Assembly: GCA_039545355.1 (NCBI GenBank)
Contig: BCJJ01000047.1
Location: 1 to 64,000, forward strand
Origin: Trichosporon coremiiforme
Lineage: Eukaryota; Basidiomycota; Tremellomycetes; Trichosporonales; Trichosporonaceae
Reading direction: 5' to 3'
DNA length: 64,000 nt
The notes under the pieces are model-generated. The model was not told the DNA's origin. It ran no database searches and worked only from the letters and a program-made list of their open reading frames with translations. A program made the position numbers and the translations under genes. This document shows, one piece after another, positions 1 to 12,453 of this stretch (positions within the stretch are counted from its first letter, which is position 1; the number at the start of each line of letters is the position of its first letter).

Positions 1-868
1 TTCCAATGACTGGGATATACACACGTATTCCTGAAGGTTGTCCGTTCGAGTCGGGCCGGGGTCGGAGCCTCTCGATAGAGAGATTCCTCTTTTTCATTTT
101 TGATAGCAGTCTGGCGAGCGCTGGAGCCATCTTGCTCCGGATCAGTCGCCCTTGCACCTTTGACGCACGGATGTAGGGGAAGGCTTTCTGCGAGTTCTGT
201 GTGGGCGTGTGGAAGGCGCTGTTGGCGCGCTAAAGCCACGGCGCAGCTACGCACCAGCCCTGCGCCCCTCGGGTCGAAACCACTCGCCCCCGCACGAGCA
301 GCACGATACGCACTGCCGCTTCCACCGCTTCCGCCACTGCCGATGCCGCTCACGCGAGCTGTGCGAGAGGTACGGGCTAGAAGCCCTCGAACATGGTCAA
401 GCTCGCGGGCGATGCATCTGGAGTTACGGGCTGTCACGGCCTTCCGGCAGGAAGCCGCTGCGGGTCAGTCCCAAGGCGGAAAGCGGAAGCTGTTTTGCCA
501 CTGGCCCCTTGAATCGCTGGTCCTGCCTGGTCGACCTGTACGTATGACGCGCGTCCCGAGGCCAGGCGGTTAGGCGCTGGTTGACCGGGACCGTCTTGCA
601 CACCTCCAGCCTCCTCACGCTGCACGCTTGCCTCACGTTCACAATCGACCATCTCGAACTGACCGCGCCGGTGACTGACAGTTCTTCCTTTCGCACTCAC
701 TACCATCGACACCGGCGAGACCTGCATCCTCATCCTCGCCATCGCACTCTACACCTCGGCTTCTCAGTTCCCACGGCCACGTCGCGATCCGCCCTCCACC
801 CTAATCCTCCAGTCCGACTGACCCTTCCCTCCTCCGCACCCTCCGCTCCGCCGAGCACATCGCCCGCC
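1..868. other. Upstream region of ATG18, no gene seen
   Basis: No reading frame here has recognisable protein features. The stretch from about 580 to 860 is rich in C and T on the + strand (many cctcc, cctca and ccctc runs), which is typical of fungal promoters and leaders, and it runs directly into the ATG18 start. The first bases could hold the 3' flank of a gene outside the window. Confidence 0.5.
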
Positions 869-2451
<1,583 letters not shown>

Positions 2452-2624
2452 GACCGGAGTCAGCACCCAGAGTAATTTTCATTGCGCAGAGCAGCGCGGC
2501 TAGCTAGCGAGTTGTAGCATGCATTTTTGTTTTCCCGGTCTCAGTGGTGCAACTTGATGTGAGATGGAGTGAATATGATGCAGACAGAGAATGAAAAACA
2601 TGCTACGAAAGTTGTCTATGTACT

Positions 2625-4313
2625 TTACCACTTGAGCCACTTGGACTTCTTGGGTTCCTCGTTCTGAGGCGGGGGCGCGAGACCGAGGGGTTGTCCACTC
2701 GGACTTCCGGGGGGAGGGAGTCCTGGCTGTCCACCATGTCCGCCATACCCCTGTCCGGGGGGCAGGTGGTAGTACGGATACTGCGGCATGCCCACCTGTG
2801 CGAGTTTATGCTGATGCAATTCCCGCTGATGCACCAGCTCCTGCTTCGCCCTCAAATTGAACAGCGCCGAGTTCGTGAGCACCACCAACAGTCCAATCAT
2901 GAGCGTTGAGAACAGCATCGTCTTGAGGCTGATACTGTCCACGAACGAGTTGATAATGTCCGCAAACGTCTCGGCGCCCACACGCGCGCGACCGACGACC
3001 TTGGGGTCGCGGTTCATGCATGTTTCCCAAGCTGAACAGGCTGCTTCCATGGCTGGGACGCGGGTTGACGGCTCGCACCGGTTCGTGACGTAGGCTTGCG
3101 TGCACTGGGCGATTTCTTGCAGGATCTCGACACTGTATTCGTCGATGCGTTCGCTGACGTCGCGCCGGATCGCGATTATGAATTGCAGCGCAAGGTAGAG
3201 GAAGAATAACACCAATGAGAGGTTGAAGATGAACTGGACGTAGCTGCTTGTTAGCGCTGAGCGTGGGGGCGCGAAGCGGCGGTGCTGCGAGCTATGACCA
3301 CGGCAAGCAGCGAAGCTGCTCGAGCCACTGAGCCTCTGAGCCGCTGAGCTGCAGGACCACGGCGCCGACTGGCCACTGTCATGTCAATATTTGGCCGGCT
3401 GGTCGATCGGCCAGCGCGGCGGTGTACACACCCGAGAAGAATACCGGGGATATCGCGGTGTTGCGTCCCGTTCGGCCCGAGATGGAGGTTATACGTCGGT
3501 CCGGCGTCCTCGCCACCGCGGCGGGCCCACTCCTTCCTCCGTCTGCGCACCCGCGTAATGGCGCCGGTGGCAATATGCCGCTCCTCGCCCTCGTCCTCCT
3601 CGTCCTCGACCGTGACCTTCTTCTTGTTCTTCTGTTTCGGCTTCGGCTTGGCCTTGGGACTGGCCGGAGCGTTCTCGCCATTGACGCCGGCGTCAGCGGA
3701 GCGCACACCGGGGTGAGAGGTAGAGTCAAACTCGCCCGCTCCTGACGGAGCGGCCTCGGCACCGTCCATGTCCACGTCCACGACTCCCGAGGTCGCACTG
3801 CCCATACCGAAGTCGGTGCCGGCCCAGCGCTGCGGGTCGTAGGGCTCCCACTTCTTCGTCGGGGGCATGGGGGCGGTCGCATGGAAGAGGAAGGGCGTGT
3901 TCGGCCCGAAACGGAAGGAGGACGAGCCGCTGCTCTGCGGCGCGGAGAGGTCGGCGTGCGGACCTGGTCGTTAGCTCTTAGCTCGGTCTTGCCACGCATG
4001 CCACTGATCTGGCGTACCACTGCAACTCTCGCAAAGCTCCCGCACCATAGCGACCCTCCAGCCCGAAGCATGCAGCCCAGTGTGCAGCCCACAAAACGTT
4101 GAGCAGACCAGGCGATCCGCATAGTCGGGAAACCATGGCGTGGACCTATGATGGCTGACCATACGCCAGCTCGGCTGGCTGTTTACGTGGGTGGAGGGCC
4201 CTCAGGCTAGACAGCTACTCACGCTTCCGCGGCAGCTCTGCAAACTCTGCAAGACGAGCCATGGGGTCCATGCTGTCTACGTCCATGGGGCCGGACGTGT
4301 CGCGTCGGAACAT
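2625..4313 (-). CDS. BRL1: Brl1/Brr6 family nuclear envelope protein
   Basis: Integral protein of the inner nuclear membrane and ER needed for nuclear pore complex assembly and lipid homeostasis. Three exons (4313-4223, 3963-3432, 3243-2625) join in frame to 413 residues. The first exon encodes GPMDVDSMDPMARLAEF; the second a disordered Lys/Glu-rich region containing FRFGPNTPFLF and ending DIPGILLG; the third the conserved domain. That domain starts YVQFIFNLSLVLFFLYLALQF (membrane segment), continues EILQEIAQCTQAYVTNRC and ACSAWETCMNRDPKVVGRA, whose four cysteines form the family's disulphide pairs, and ends in a second membrane segment near LFSTLMIGLLVVLTNSALF. The C-terminus is a Gly/Pro-rich tail. 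It is divergent from BUB3 with 251 bp between start codons. Brl1 versus Brr6 cannot be separated here, since many basidiomycetes have a single member. Confidence 0.92.
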
Positions 4314-4564
4314 GGTGACTGGCGAGTGTCGTGTGATACACAACTGGGTCTTTGTGGTGTTTGTTGTTGTGATGGAATCAGCTGGACCGGGACGAAATTC
4401 GACCCTACGTACCCGTACCCCTGGCTGGCTGGGCTGGCTGGTGGATTTCGCTGGCTCGGCGGCGGAGAAGGACAAAGTGGAGGGCCAAGGCAGGAACGCG
4501 TACTTGGTGAACACAACAATCTGCACCCGCTCGACCTTCTTTGCATCAACAACACTATCTCATC

Positions 4565-5929
4565 ATGGCTGCTGGTGAGTCACTGACTGCAGGTGCAACC
4601 GCTTCGGTGGAAGAATGCGGAACGAAGGCGGCTCATGTGCCCCTCCTTCTCCGCGTTACTAGCGATGCAACACCAGCTACTCATGGGTAGGAGTAGGACG
4701 TAGCTGACCCCAGCCGACGTCTCGCTCCAGCCGCCCTCGGACGGCATCTCGTCACTAGCCTGGTCTCCGGACTCGAGCCGGCTGCTCGTGGGCAGCTGGG
4801 ACTCTGTGAGTAACTACACCCCTCAGCTCCAACATCTAGCACTGTTAGCTGACCCCAGACCATCCAACTGCACGACATCACGCAGCCCCCAACGCCTCCG
4901 AAGATGTAAGCTAGCCCGCGCTCCCTCAGCTAACCCCAGCCTCTCGCACCCGCGACCAGTGCTGAGCGTGACCTTTGGCTCGTCCTCGAACGTGGCGTAC
5001 TCGGGCGGCCTCGACCGCCGAGTGCGCGAGTGGAACCTGGAGACGGGCGAGTGCCGCGTCCTCGGAAAACACGACGACGCCGTGTCCTCCCTAGCCTGGA
5101 TCCCAGAGCACAACCTCCTCGTCTCCGGCTCGTGGGACCGGACGCTGAAGGTCTGGGACCCGTCGGCGGAGGAACCCCTCCGGTCCACCTCCCCCATGCC
5201 CGAGCGCATCTACAACATTGTCTACACGCCCGCGACGGCCAAGGTCCTCGTGTCCATGGCCCACAGGCATGTGAGCGTATATGGAACGTACGAGCTCGCG
5301 AACGCGGCGAAGGAGGAGCGCGAGGCCAAGCCCGACCATACCCGTGAGAGCGCGCTGAAGATGCTCACGCGCGCCGTGGCCCCGATGGCGGACGGAAAGG
5401 GCTGGGCCTCGGCAAGTATCGAGGGAAGGATCGCCGTCGAGTACTTCGACCCCGACCCCAGCGCACAGGCTATGAAGTACGCCTTCCGCGCCCACCGCGC
5501 GACGGTGAACGGGCAGGAGCAGGTGTACCCCATCAACGCGCTCGCGTACCACCCCATGTGAGTACGACTGTGCCAGCAGTCGCAGTCGTCGGCCGTCACC
5601 TCTTTCCTCACTTCCAGTGAGAGGAGGAGTCTTGGCACAGCTGCGTGGACGATGAGCGTTGAGCTGACCGCAGACACAACACGTTCGCGTCGGGTGGATC
5701 GGACGGCGTGCTCTCCGTCTGGGACCACAGCGCCAAGAAGCGTATGCGCCTCTACCCGTCTTACCCCACTGCCATTTCGGCGCTCGCGTTCTCCCCCGAC
5801 GGCACGAAGCTCGCCATCGGCGTCAGCTACGAGCACGATAACGCCGTCTCGAACCCCGAGGAACAGACGCGCGTGCTGCTGCTGCTCAAGGAGACCGTCA
5901 TGGACGAGTGCAAGCCGAAGGCGAGGTGA
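4565..5929 (+). CDS. BUB3: Mitotic checkpoint WD40 protein Bub3
   Basis: Kinetochore WD40 adaptor that binds GLEBS motifs of Bub1 and Mad3/BubR1 and phosphorylated MELT repeats of Spc105. Five exons (4565-4574, 4714-4805, 4859-4905, 4940-5557, 5674-5929) give 340 residues, the normal Bub3 length, in a continuous frame. Recognisable elements are QPPSDGISSLAWSPDS, LLVGSWDSTIQLHDI, SVTFGSSSNVAYSGGLDRRV, SGSWDRTLKVWD, KGWASASIEGRIAVEYF (the characteristic ASSSIEGRVAVEY-like strand), INALAYHPIHNTFASGGSDG and a terminal SYEHDN segment. The first exon is only 10 nt (ATG plus seven bases), fixed by the strong gtgagt donor. It converges with the scramblase gene, leaving 154 bp between stop codons. Confidence 0.95.
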
Positions 5930-6083
5930 GCGAGCGCAGCGAGCGAGCCACCGCGTCTTCCGGTCAGAGAGGAGCGGGGTGGATCGTGTCATGGTAGAGC
6001 AGAGTATGGATGATGCATCGCAGATAGACTACAGTGTGCTCTTCTCTTGTATTCTTCTTCCTCGTCATGTCTAGTTGGCGCGC

Positions 6084-7978
6084 CTAGTTGTCTCCCCAGC
6101 CGTCAAAGAAGCCGCCTCCGTCGCCACCGCCCCCGCCGCCGCCGAACCATCCCCCATCATCGCTCGGCTGGTTCTCCCAAGGGTCCTGCATGAGGGGCTC
6201 GTCTCCATAATCCTGGCTTCCAGGCCAGTCGAAACCCTCGGCCTGCTGTCCGGGCACGGGGGGGTCCTGTGGCGGCTGGTCGGGATAGTCCTGCGCATTG
6301 CGACCCGAGTATTCGCCAGGGTACGGGTCCTGCTTCTGCTCCTCGGGCCGGCGGCGGCCGTAGATCAGCTCGTCTTCTTCGGGACTGCCCTCTGGCGGGT
6401 ACTGCTCGAACCCGTTGGCTCCGGCTGCTCCTGCGGCTCCGGCAGCACCAGCCGCGCCCGCCGCCGTGCCCTCGTTGTCGCCGTAGCCTGGTCCCTGTCC
6501 TTCGGGTCGGCGCTCGCCGCGCTGCTCAGACGAGCCGTCGCCGCCGCCCCAGATGAAGAAGGGGAGACCCATGCCGCCCCCTCCGGAGTGGCGAGAGAAG
6601 TAGTCAAAGTCGACTGCAAGTTAGCTCCACGGTTTCAATAACCAAGCTCGTCTTGGAGACTCACTGCTTACAGCCGTCGCGAGCGTCATGGCGCGCTGGT
6701 CGAGCGTGAGCCCTATGTCGCCTTGGGGCATGATGACGCTCTGGCCCTGGGCCTTCGCATGCGCGCCGGGGGGCAGGTCGAGCTCGGTACCCGCCGCATC
6801 GAAGCGGATAACGTACTGTCCCGTGTCGGTGAAGATCTCGCGCCCAAAGCCCGTAAAGTTCTTGCTGATCGTGGCCATGAGCCGATCATGGCGGTCCTTC
6901 AGCCAGAAGTCCCAGGTCAGGAGCCCGCCGTTGATACGCGCGAACTGCGAGTACACGTCCTCCTCTCCGTCGGCGGGCACTTCGTGCGTGAACAGGTCGT
7001 ACTTTCTGCGCCATGGGTGCCAGATCCTGAGTTGTTAGCTTGAAGGGCAAAGAGGTGTGCAGCTGGAAAGCAGCCGCAAGTCAGCTTCAACAAGGAGTGT
7101 GAAGCTGGAGTGCGGGAGACTCACTGCTTCGTCTCGCCCACGATCGGCGAGTCGTCGCCTTCCTCCGACTTGACGAAGATGCGCGAGTTGATGAAGGCGA
7201 ATGGACGCCGGATCTGAGGTCAGCTGGCGTCGGCAAGACAAAGCCTACCCAAAGAACAGGCCGTCCCGAGGCGTCCATGACGGTACTCTTAAACGGGCGG
7301 TGCGTGTGCATAAACTGGCGCATGAACATCTTGGCCATGCTGTTGCCTTCCTCCGCCATACTGTTTGTCAGTCTCAGTACGGGAATGCCAACTCACTATC
7401 CGACGACGCTCCCTCCGGGTTCGTAGATCGCGTACTTGTTCGCCTGCTCGTACTGCTTGTCAGCTTCGGCTACCCACGCAGTTAGCTGGACTCACGCCAA
7501 GGAAGACGTTCATCATCTCGAGCTGGCGCACGACGACGAGCGACGGATGCGCGAGGATACTGGCAGCAGCGTGCGAGTTATTCAGCACTCCGTTCGGGTC
7601 GTCTGGCACGACCACCTGAGGCTCGTACCGCGTGCCCGATCCCAATCCGTAGCCAGGCATCGCACCCATCCCACCGAGACCAGGCATGCCGAAAGGTCCA
7701 CCGAACTGAGGATATTGCCCAGGCATGCCCTCGCCGCGATACCGTCCGCGGTTACCTCGGACGCTTCCTCGTGGTTCTGCTGTCAGCTCGAAAGTCCTTA
7801 AACCAGCCTAGTGACTCCGCGCAAGCGGCGAAAGGATGGCAGGGAAGGGGTACTCACCGTCACCGTCGCGACGCAGGAGGAGCGAGGACGTGCTCGCTAT
7901 GCCCCTGATGGGTTGGTATGCTGCGCGGGCGCGCAGGGGTGGGCCCGCGCCCCGCAAAGCTGTTTGTGCTATGTACAT
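6084..7978 (-). CDS. AIM25: Mitochondrial phospholipid scramblase family protein (Aim25-like)
   Basis: Member of the scramblase/LURAP fold family; yeast Aim25 is mitochondrial. Exon 1 (7978-7858) starts MYIAQTALRGAGPPLRARAA, an Arg-rich, acid-free presequence suggesting mitochondrial import. Exon 2 (from 7776) reads GNRGRYRGEGMPGQYPQFGG followed by PNGVLNNSHAAASILAHPSL and LVVVRQLEMMNVFLG. Later exons give YEQANKYAIYEPGGSVVGYMA, FKSTVMDASGRPVLWFRRPF, KQIWHPWRRKYDLF, FARINGGLLTWDFWL and NFTGFGREIFTDTGQYVIRF, the ordered hallmarks of the scramblase domain. The final exon holds the last conserved stretch (FDYFSRHSGG, then GMGLPFFIWGGGDG) followed by a disordered tail with an alternating Gly-Ala-Ala run and Gly/Asp-rich terminus. 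At least five introns of about 40-110 nt, each ending in ctgac-type branch sites, are needed. Confidence 0.88.
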
Positions 7979-8363
7979 GGTTGCTGTGTGTATGGAGTGA
8001 GTAACAACAACAAGTCTCGTGCGATTTGGTCGCCCTCCACCCCTTGTCATGTACGCGGTCCAGCGACTGGTCTCGGTTGGCGGGACGGCGGACGATCTGG
8101 ATCCTTCGAAAACGGAGCAATGACGTAGCGTCCACCCAACGCTCACCCAGCCAACCGGCCGATCGGCACGCATACGCCACCGGTTATTAGCCCGCTTGAT
8201 AAGGGTGGATTAGGGCTCGTTGAGGAGTCTTGAAATGAGCATCCTAATGCGCGGCTTGTGTGGCGAAGTGGCTGGTGAGGAGAGGTTGCCGGGACAGAGC
8301 GATGATGCTGAAGGAGTTGTGCAAGAAGTACAGCATCCAACGAGAATAACAGAGCCAGTCACC

Positions 8364-10519
8364 ATGCCTGTGTAAGTCCAGTCAGCTTGACAACGTTATG
8401 TCTAGCCACATGCACAACGCCGTGGCAGATCCCGCTGATCGGCGTCCACTCGACGGTCAACACAAAGGTTGAGGTTGCTGTCATACTTGAAAGCTATACA
8501 TTGGAAACCTTCCTTCCTGAGTGAGCAGCACTAGCTTAACGGCGTATTTCCTCTTCTTAGCTGTCCGCAGCCCTATCGACTAGTTACAGCTCGAATGCAG
8601 TGAGTGATCAGATGAGCTGGGGCAATGTGGCAGAAGCTCACTCCCACTTGGTAGCCCGGTGAGTGCAGCTTCGCGTGTCTCGCCATTCCAGCTGACTTCA
8701 GAACTCTTATAGAGCCCAGTTTCCACCCACGAGATGTAGCTGACCACAGCCACTCGATGCCCTGATGTAAGTCGTCTTCAGCTGATGTGGCCCCTCCTTT
8801 GCTCAGCTACTGCAGGAGCTCGTGCAGAGCCTATCCCGGCCCACAAGCAGTGGTCTACCACTTGTGCCTCTGAGCGTGAGTGTCCACGTCCCAGTTTCCG
8901 TGTAGCCTGAGCAGCTGACCTCAGCACCAACAAGCCTGTAAGTAGCTCCGTTTTCTTTGCGCCACAGCCGTTATCCGAGCTCTGTCTTTTCCACCCTTTT
9001 TCCCTTGCACCTTGGGGGCCCGCTCCTGACCTACTAGTATGCTCATCCATACTGACTACGGAGGGTTGATGAGCTGACGGCAGTGTGATCTGACGTCTCC
9101 TGATAATTCGCTTGTGGTAAGAGTCCTTCAGTCTCTGACCGCCTGTAAGCTGTGGAAGCGTGACGATCGTGTAGCTCACGGCACAGTGCGGCGTCCCTGA
9201 CCGCCCATCGCGGTATCACAAGCGCTCTCGAAGCTAAGACCTCGTGAGTTGAAGCTGAGGAAGAGTGTTGCAGACCCGAAGCTGACCGCAGACCTTTGCT
9301 CGATAGCATGTCAGGCTTCCACAGTGTTCGCCAACAAGCTGAACCCAGACCTGAGTGCTTCCAGTCGATCAGCAGAAAAGCAGCTATAGCTTGAGCTGTC
9401 CCTCAGTTAGCTGATTCCCTTCAGGCCACCCGTGTCAGCCATCCCTCACCTTGATGGGGGACGAATTTGGTAAGGACATGGAGGGATCAGCAGAGCTCAA
9501 GTTGACATTGTGGTGCTGGATCCAGTTTATCGGCCGAGATTCGTATAGCTACAGGCACGGCTCTTGCGCCTTCCCACGAGCTGGTCCCAGCCTCTTGCAC
9601 GAGAACAGAACCGCTTCCCGTGAGTTTGCTGGCTGGAACCGCACGAGCTGGCGAAAGTTTCACGTTAGCTGACGGCAGTTCGTCACTTGGATCGTACCCA
9701 GTGTAAGGTCACCGGTATGGCCCTTCCTCGAGTTTACGATAGTTGCGCCAACTGATTTGGAAGGGGTAAGTGCTGCAGTAGGCCCCTCGTATCCAGCTGA
9801 CTCCAGACTTGGTGCAGACCTGCCACCGTCTGACTGTTCGACGGAGGCCCACACGGAGCCTCTGTGGGCTAACTCGCTTGCGAGACGTGAGTGCCCAGAC
9901 AGTAACAAACCGAGCTATGACCTTTTCACCAAGCTGACCCCAGTCATGTGGCAAGGGTCCGTTTAGCTTATAGGCCTCCGCCGGTAGCTGACTGCAGACT
10001 TCGATCCACCTCTCTCGCAATAGTAAGCAGAGTATTGGTAGCTGCACAGTCAGAAATCTAAGCTAATCGCAGGCTGTCAGACGCCTGGTCACGGAGTGAG
10101 CTTCATCTCGCACACAGAAGCTGATGTCATACCGCCGTGCTCATCGGACGGCCCGTACGTCGATAACTCGAAGCGAGACGGCCCTCAAGAAAACATGTCC
10201 AAGCTGGGGTGTTCCCAAGCGCAATGGCCCAGAGCTGACCTCAGATGACCGTCAAAGAACCGCGTTCGTGGATGTGAGTCGAGCTGGCGCGACGACAATG
10301 CAGAGCTAACGCCAGGTATCCGGGCGATACAGCGGCGGGAGACGTGGATACAGGTGACCGCAGATGAGCGTGATCTTGTGCGAGTACTTCTTCAGCTTGA
10401 AAGTTCTCTCCTCTAGCTGATCGCAGTTAACGAAATCTGTCGTGAGTATCACATCAGCTTCGATTCAGGATTCGAAGCTAAACCCAGCTCCCTTCTCTAT
10501 TCCGTACATGTCTAGAAAT
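8364..10519 (+). other. Intron-dense locus of unknown product (candidate micro-exon gene)
   Basis: No long ORF exists on either strand, yet the + strand carries 17 copies of one 3' splice motif, agct(g/a)a followed shortly by cag. They begin near 8690, 8738, 8913, 9072, 9280, 9337, 9409, 9667, 9795, 9932, 9986, 10061, 10233, 10304, 10352 (variant), 10415 and 10476. Between them lie gtgagt or gtaag type donors, for example at 8372, 8600, 8659, 8767, 8876, 8938, 9245, 9768, 9888, 10274 and 10442. Paired this way, introns are about 35-100 nt and several exons are only 13-70 nt. A start is possible at 8364 (accATGCCT), and the unit would end just before the convergent gene at 10520. I could not find one frame that stays open through all junctions. 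It may therefore be a gene of tiny exons, a spliced non-coding RNA, or a decaying gene. No product is claimed. Confidence 0.55.
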
Positions 10520-11507
10520 CTAAGGTCCCATGCGTGTTCCCACACCGGTACTCCCACCTCCCTGGCTCTCCAACAACTTCTCCCTCCTCTCCCTTGCCCT
10601 TTTCAGCGCCTTCTCCGCCTCCTCAGTCCTCGTATGCGTCTCTCCCGCATCCTCTTCGGCATGCGCGCTCTCCAATTCACGACTCGCCGCCGCGAGTTTC
10701 TTATTGTTGACATGGTTCAGATAGGAGATGTACGTGTTCCACCCCAAACCCACGGTTTGGCCAACGAGCAGGCGGTGCTGCAGCGGCACAAACGTGAAGC
10801 TTATAATGGCCGTGGGGCCGAACACCATGACGGACTTGGAGTAGACGGGCAGGAAGGCGTACTTGACCTTCTCGTACACGTCGGCGGGAGAGCGGCCCTC
10901 GAGGATGCCGTTTGTGGACCAGAAGAGACCGACGACGAAGGGTCCCCAGAGCGCTTGGTCGAGGAAGACGCGGGTCGCAATAGCTGCCGGTGGTCAGCGT
11001 CACACTCCTCTTCCACCAATGTTGGGCGGGCCTTCAAGCAGACTTACTCCTAAACTTGGTGCTGAGCTGCACCTTCTGCAGCAGATTCAGCCAATTGTGC
11101 GCTAACGGCGCAAAGATGGTGCCTCCGTAGAAGATAAGCCTTGCAGCTCGATAGGGATCCCACTTCGTGTCGTCTCCTTCTCCCACTGCACTTCCTCCTC
11201 CAGTCTGCCCTGTGCGGATACCCTCGTGTTGTCGGAGTTCGGCGACGGCCGCTTCCTCTTCTACTGCGGCCCGGTCTCGATGACTAGTGAAGGGCAGGGA
11301 GCGCCCCTCGATGCCGAACTGGGCTATTGAGTCGCCGGCGAAGAAGAGGAAGGCCGAGGTGATCATCTTCGTGCTCAGCGGCTTGCGCTTTAGGCGGTCG
11401 AGGTAGGCTGAGAGCAGCCGGCGGGGGAGACTTTGTAGGGGCGGTGGAGCGGCTCGTGGCCGCGTTGGTGGGCGTGAGGGCCCAGTGTCGGGCTGAGGGG
11501 CGACCAT
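10520..11507 (-). CDS. Mpv17/PMP22 family membrane protein
   Basis: Family of small four-helix proteins of the inner mitochondrial (Sym1/Mpv17) or peroxisomal (PMP22) membrane. Two exons (11507-11048 and 10983-10520) give 307 residues. Conserved elements in order are SAYLDRLKRKPLSTKMITSA, FLFFAGDSIAQFGIEG, RAARLIFYGGTIFAPLAHNW, ATRVFLDQALWGPFVVGLFW, YAFLPVYSKSVMVFGPTAII and a version of the terminal signature (VGLGWNTYISYLNHV). Compared with the usual ~200 residues it has a proline-rich N-terminus, a Glu/Gly-rich insertion after the first conserved block, and a C-terminal extension predicted to be a charged helix (EEAEKALKRARERREKLL). I took the ATG at 11507; the upstream in-frame candidate is a GTG codon. 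Organelle is uncertain, so I do not assign SYM1. Confidence 0.82.
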
Positions 11508-12453
11508 TGTTGCCAGCGGTCGTCGCTCGTGCACTCGTCACTGCGCGTCACGGTTGCGTGCAGGTATTCCACAATGTGTCGGCTTACGCGGTCGTGTACT
11601 GGCGAGCTCGTGTGCGCGTGTGTGCTCAGTCCAGGCCAAAGATGGAGGTCGGTACCGATACAGGTCGCGTGTCTGCTGTCGGGTGTGCGATGCACAGCGA
11701 TGAGAGACTGTGGAATGCCAAGATGAGTGTATAGTGCAGAGTCGACAGATTACATCGTTACAGCTACCGGATCTTGAGACCAGACTTTGGAGTGGGCGAT
11801 TATGTCGTGATTGCCGAAGAACGGGTGATCCGACTGCCGAGAGACCGACACTGCCCTTTGCGCGGTGGCCTCCACCGCACCCAGCTTGCAGCGCAACGCG
11901 CGCACTTGGCCGCCTTACTTAGTTGAGGCACACAAGACCAGACAAGACGGACCAGGTTTCCGGTCCGGATTACTTAATCCTCCCCTTTTCGCCTCCCCCC
12001 CTCCGCCCCCTTGTCTGCTTAGTCCCTCATTCGCTGCTGGCGGTGGACATACCTGTCTGACTCACAGTGGTTCCAGCGTAAGGGTCTGGACAACTGCGAC
12101 CAAACGGGCAGCAGAAATTCCGGACTGTCCAACCAGATCCCACTGCGCAAAAAGTCCGGTTAGTCACCCCCTCCTTCCATTCCACCGCTCCTGCCTCTCG
12201 CACCCATCCGTTTTTTTTGGCGGCTGCAGTTATGCTGGCACGACTCGTCTTGCTCGTGCGACTCGTGATGCCCACTACGCTCGCGACGCTGACTTGAAGT
12301 GCTGGTAATATGCTGCATCTGATACCCATGCTAGTAAAGTATACAAAATTATGAGATGTTTAGGCGGCGCTGTAACGCTCGCTCTCGGCTTCTTGGTTCA
12401 TCCTTCGTGCTCACAGTGGGCACGCTCGCGCTTCGCGCTCACGTTTCGCGCAC
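11508..12453. other. Intergenic region between Mpv17-like gene and CPA1
   Basis: No supported gene in 946 bp. There is a short T run near 12211-12218, and pyrimidine-rich blocks (around 11985-12010) precede it. Open frames of 100-147 codons exist on both strands but have low-complexity or shadow-like composition and no recognisable motif. Confidence 0.45.

Noticed and set aside
8364..10519. Idea that the regular motif spacing marks a CRISPR-like or satellite repeat array
   Set aside because: The shared 12-base unit is the same branch-plus-acceptor found in ordinary introns of neighbouring genes, and the spacers differ in length from about 50 to 260 bases.
10442..11053. A 203-codon + strand frame continuing from the micro-exon locus
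   Set aside because: It runs antisense through the Mpv17-like gene; the overlap makes a shared coding use unlikely, so I did not use it to set the frame of the upstream locus.
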